Origin: CAZUGA01 sp964619885
Lineage (GTDB): Bacteria; Pseudomonadota; Gammaproteobacteria; Methylococcales; UBA1147
DNA: 8,883 nt
Direction of reading: 5' to 3'
Assembly: GCA_964619885.1 (NCBI GenBank)
Contig: CAZUGA010000075.1
Location: 1 to 8,883 of the forward strand
The notes under the pieces were generated by a model, which was given only the letters and a program-made list of their open reading frames with translations, did not search any database and was not told the origin of the DNA. Both the position numbers and the translations under genes were made by a program. Positions 6,777 to 8,883 of this stretch are shown one piece after another (within the stretch, counting starts at the first letter, position 1; the number at the start of each line of letters is the position of its first letter).

Positions 6777-8518
6777 ACGATAAAATTCTCCTGGTAGACG
6801 ATGAGCGGCGTGTTCTTGATGCCTTAACCCGGCGACTGCGAAAAAAGTTCGACATTCATACGGCATCTTCCGGTCCAACCGCTTTGTCGATGATATCAAA
6901 CGAAGGTCCTTTCGCCATCGTCGTATCGGATATGAGAATGCCGGAGTTGGATGGCATGGAACTCTTGATCAAAATAAAAGAGACGGCTCCACAAACCATA
7001 CGGATTATGTTAACCGGAAATTCCGATCAGGAAACAGCTGTCCGGGCAGTAAACTGTGGACAAATCTACCAGTTTCTCAAGAAACCCGTTGAAGAAGGTG
7101 TGTTGGAATCTGTTTTAAGCGATGGCCTGCAAGAATATCGGTCGGCGAAGCAGAAGTTCAAGAAAATAGAAAATGCCGAAATGCAATTAGGTGAACTCTC
7201 ACAACAACTCAATCACCAAAATTTTCATGATCGACTGACCGGGCTTTTAAACCGGGAAGCGCTTATAGAAGCCATCACCGCATTATGCGATGAACCCCAC
7301 GGAAGCGATTCAACACTACTTTATATCAGTATCGAACCGGTAAATTTTATTGATATCCAGTCCGGTTCTGATGGAAAAAAAACCTTGTTGATTCAGATCG
7401 CCGATTTATTAGGCCAGCATCACCGTGAAACCGACCTATTAGCGAAAGTGGCTGAAGAGGATTTTGCAATATTCCTAAAAAACTGCTCTACGGTCGATGG
7501 CATGGTAGCGTCCGAAATCATTCTCGACGCTATTCGGGAATTCCAGTTTTACTGGAAAAGACAACGCTATTTTATCGACGCCTGGATAGGTTTCGCGGCA
7601 ATGGCGCCCAACGAAACCGCGAAATCATTACTATCAAAAGGAGAATTGGCTTGTAGAGTCGCCCGGGGGAAATCAGAAAGTCGCGTGCAAAAATATCAGG
7701 ATGACGACATTGACGTAGCTCGATACAATAATGAAGCCCATATCTTGAGAACGATTTACACCGCGTTGGAACACAATAATTTAGAATTGTATTATCAGAC
7801 GATAATGCACCGGGATGAAAGGCGATCTAAAAATTCGTGCTATGAAATTCTACTCAGAATGAATAATGCGGACGGCGACAACCTATCACCTGGCATTTTT
7901 TTCCCGGTCGCCGAAAAATTCAATTTGTCCACACGTTTGGATCTCTGGGTGGTCGAAACAAGCCTACAATGGCTTGCCACGAATCCTGGCCACCTCGAGG
8001 CGTTAGAACGGTGCAGTATCAATCTATCCGGTCCGTCCCTGGCCAACCCGAGCATAATAAACTGTATTATCGATAAGATTGCGGAACTGCAAATCCCGGC
8101 AGAAAAACTTTGCTTCGAAGTCACCGAAACGGCCGTTATTGAGAATCTATCCGAGGCAATCACGAACATCAGCAAACTTAGGAGCCTCGGCTGCCAAATT
8201 GCCCTAGACGATTTTGGTACCGGATTATCGTCTTTTGCTTATATCCAACAAATACCCGCGGATATTTTGAAAATCGACGGTACTTTTATAAAAAATTTGG
8301 ATACAAGCCACATCAATGCCGCAATCGTAAAATGCATTAACGATCTAGCCCATTACTTGGGCATGAAAACAGTTGCTGAATTTGTGGAGAACGACTCAAT
8401 CAAAGAAAAACTCAGCGAACTGGGTATCGACTACATGCAAGGTTATGGCGTTGCCAAGCCGCAATCGATCCAACTTTTGGCCATTGAGACCAATGAATCT
8501 CTCGCTTCAATAACTTGA
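6773..8518 (+). CDS. Response regulator with degenerate GGDEF and EAL (c-di-GMP phosphodiesterase) domains
   Basis: I choose the ATG at 6773, which overlaps the preceding stop (ATGA), over an in-frame ATG at 6719. The earlier start would add 18 residues ahead of a receiver that normally begins with a short strand such as KILLVDD. The product is 581 aa. The receiver (about 1-120) has D9/D10, phospho-acceptor D53, T81 and K104. A helical linker at 121-150 precedes a GGDEF-like domain that starts FHDRLTGLLNRE but has AEEDF (227-231) instead of GGDEF, so cyclase activity should be lost. An RxxD inhibitory-site motif (R218, D221) is kept. The EAL domain (about 325-575) reads EIL for EAL and retains every catalytic position I can check: E358, N417 (NLSG), E449 (FEVTET), D479/D480 (DDFGTG), K500 (KIDG), E536 (VAEFVE) and Q556 (MQGYG). 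The likely activity is hydrolysis of c-di-GMP to pGpG, controlled by phosphorylation from the upstream kinase. It is the last gene of the operon. Confidence 0.92.
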   Translation: MNDKILLVDDERRVLDALTRRLRKKFDIHTASSGPTALSMISNEGPFAIVVSDMRMPELDGMELLIKIKETAPQTIRIMLTGNSDQETAVRAVNCGQIYQFLKKPVEEGVLESVLSDGLQEYRSAKQKFKKIENAEMQLGELSQQLNHQNFHDRLTGLLNREALIEAITALCDEPHGSDSTLLYISIEPVNFIDIQSGSDGKKTLLIQIADLLGQHHRETDLLAKVAEEDFAIFLKNCSTVDGMVASEIILDAIREFQFYWKRQRYFIDAWIGFAAMAPNETAKSLLSKGELACRVARGKSESRVQKYQDDDIDVARYNNEAHILRTIYTALEHNNLELYYQTIMHRDERRSKNSCYEILLRMNNADGDNLSPGIFFPVAEKFNLSTRLDLWVVETSLQWLATNPGHLEALERCSINLSGPSLANPSIINCIIDKIAELQIPAEKLCFEVTETAVIENLSEAITNISKLRSLGCQIALDDFGTGLSSFAYIQQIPADILKIDGTFIKNLDTSHINAAIVKCINDLAHYLGMKTVAEFVENDSIKEKLSELGIDYMQGYGVAKPQSIQLLAIETNESLASIT

Positions 8519-8883
8519 TTTTTCGATCGAAGGTTTAACCACACTAAAAGGTATAAATAGAGTCCGCTCAGTAAGTCAGAGCGATGCTGAATAGAGCATG
8601 GCGGTTGGTAGGAGGTTTTGTCAACGAACAGTCCTTTCTGGCGCCACTCGATGATTTGCTGACAAGCGCTCTCAATAACCCAATTGCCAATCGGAATAAT
8701 CAAATGTGATTCTTCTGCATGGCAAATAAATTTATCTGGTGGCACTAGACCCAATTCTGGGTGTCGCCAACGGATTAACGCCTCGAACCCTAAAATCTTA
8801 TTCTCGGTCAGCGAAATTAATGGTTGATAAGTAAGCGTCCAGCGCAACCACCTAGATTTTATTATGGTTGATCTGATTGATGT
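8443..8883 (-). pseudogene. Partial, apparently decayed EAL-domain protein (N-terminal part of the domain, runs off the window)
   Basis: The minus-strand frame is open to the right edge, so its true start lies outside. From about 8847 down to 8617 it encodes a near-consensus EAL domain beginning: TLTYQPLISL, then GFEALIRWRHPELGLVPPDK (E of EAL at codon 8784-8782), a helix with IPIGNWVIESACQQIIEWRQ and GLFVD. The next element should be the NLS strand with its metal-binding Asn, but the frame reads KTSYQPPCSIQ. A residual SIQHRSDLL may be a mutated copy of the family's Q-F-x-x-x-D-L stretch. Below 8518 the frame simply runs antisense through the end of the previous gene and cannot be genuine coding. 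At least two thirds of the domain, including the DDFGTG, K and Q catalytic positions, is missing. It differs clearly from the EAL domain of the neighbouring plus-strand gene, so it is not a recent inverted copy. Truncation or an inactivating deletion is the best reading. An assembly error is possible. Confidence 0.7.
8519..8616. other. Convergent intergenic stretch after the operon
   Basis: The operon ends here, facing the decayed minus-strand EAL frame. Short palindromes occur (TTCGATCGAA at 8522-8531, GGTTTAACC at 8532-8540, ATGCT/AGCAT arms around 8584-8599). None is followed by a convincing T-tract, so no intrinsic terminator can be called. Confidence 0.4.

Noticed and set aside
7840..8175. 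A 111-codon minus-strand frame within the EAL domain
   Set aside because: It is antisense to catalytic EAL motifs and has no recognisable domain.
8522..8540. Palindromes TTCGATCGAA and GGTTTAACC as an intrinsic terminator for the operon
   Set aside because: Stems are short and AT-rich, and no T-tract follows on either strand.
8443..8883. The minus-strand EAL fragment as an inverted duplicate of the adjacent EAL domain
   Set aside because: The corresponding segments (YQPLISLTENKILGFEALIR against YYQTIMHRDERRSKN...YEILLR) share only family-level residues, so no recent duplication is supported.

Overview
The window looks like a gammaproteobacterial chromosome segment of moderate GC content. 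The evidence is compositional and architectural: short intergenic gaps, an IS4-type insertion sequence, and c-di-GMP and HDOD response-regulator architectures common in aquatic Gammaproteobacteria. I cannot name a genus from the sequence alone.

Left third (1-2078): a structurally intact IS4-family insertion sequence occupies 53-1599. It has 14-bp perfect terminal inverted repeats and one 428-aa DDE transposase (291-1577) with the full YREK signature. No target-site duplication is visible. Between the element and the next gene is a poorly supported 79-codon reading frame (1682-1921, TTG start). It is followed by a leader of about 157 bases holding a 6-bp inverted repeat directly abutting a consensus -35 box.

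Centre and right (2079-8518): five tightly packed plus-strand genes form one evident operon, with ATGA overlaps at 3164-3167 and 6773-6776, a 22-nt overlap at 3607-3628 and an 8-nt gap at 5551-5558. In order they encode a predicted outer-membrane beta-barrel, a small secreted PstS-like binding-protein domain, a membrane histidine kinase (periplasmic sensor, HAMP, PAS, HisKA, HATPase), a REC-HDOD response regulator and a REC-degenerate GGDEF-EAL response regulator. No ABC permease or ATPase and no DNA-binding output domain is present. The inferred logic is that an outer-membrane and periplasmic front end feeds one kinase, which phosphorylates two regulators. Their outputs would be an HDOD scaffold and c-di-GMP hydrolysis. 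This operon is the best candidate in the window for an undescribed signalling system, although each part belongs to a known family.

Right edge (8519-8883): a convergent minus-strand frame enters from outside the window and encodes the start of a second, unrelated-looking EAL domain. It loses clear similarity about 77 codons after its first in-window start-like codon, before the essential Asn of the NLS motif. It is most likely a decayed or truncated phosphodiesterase gene.
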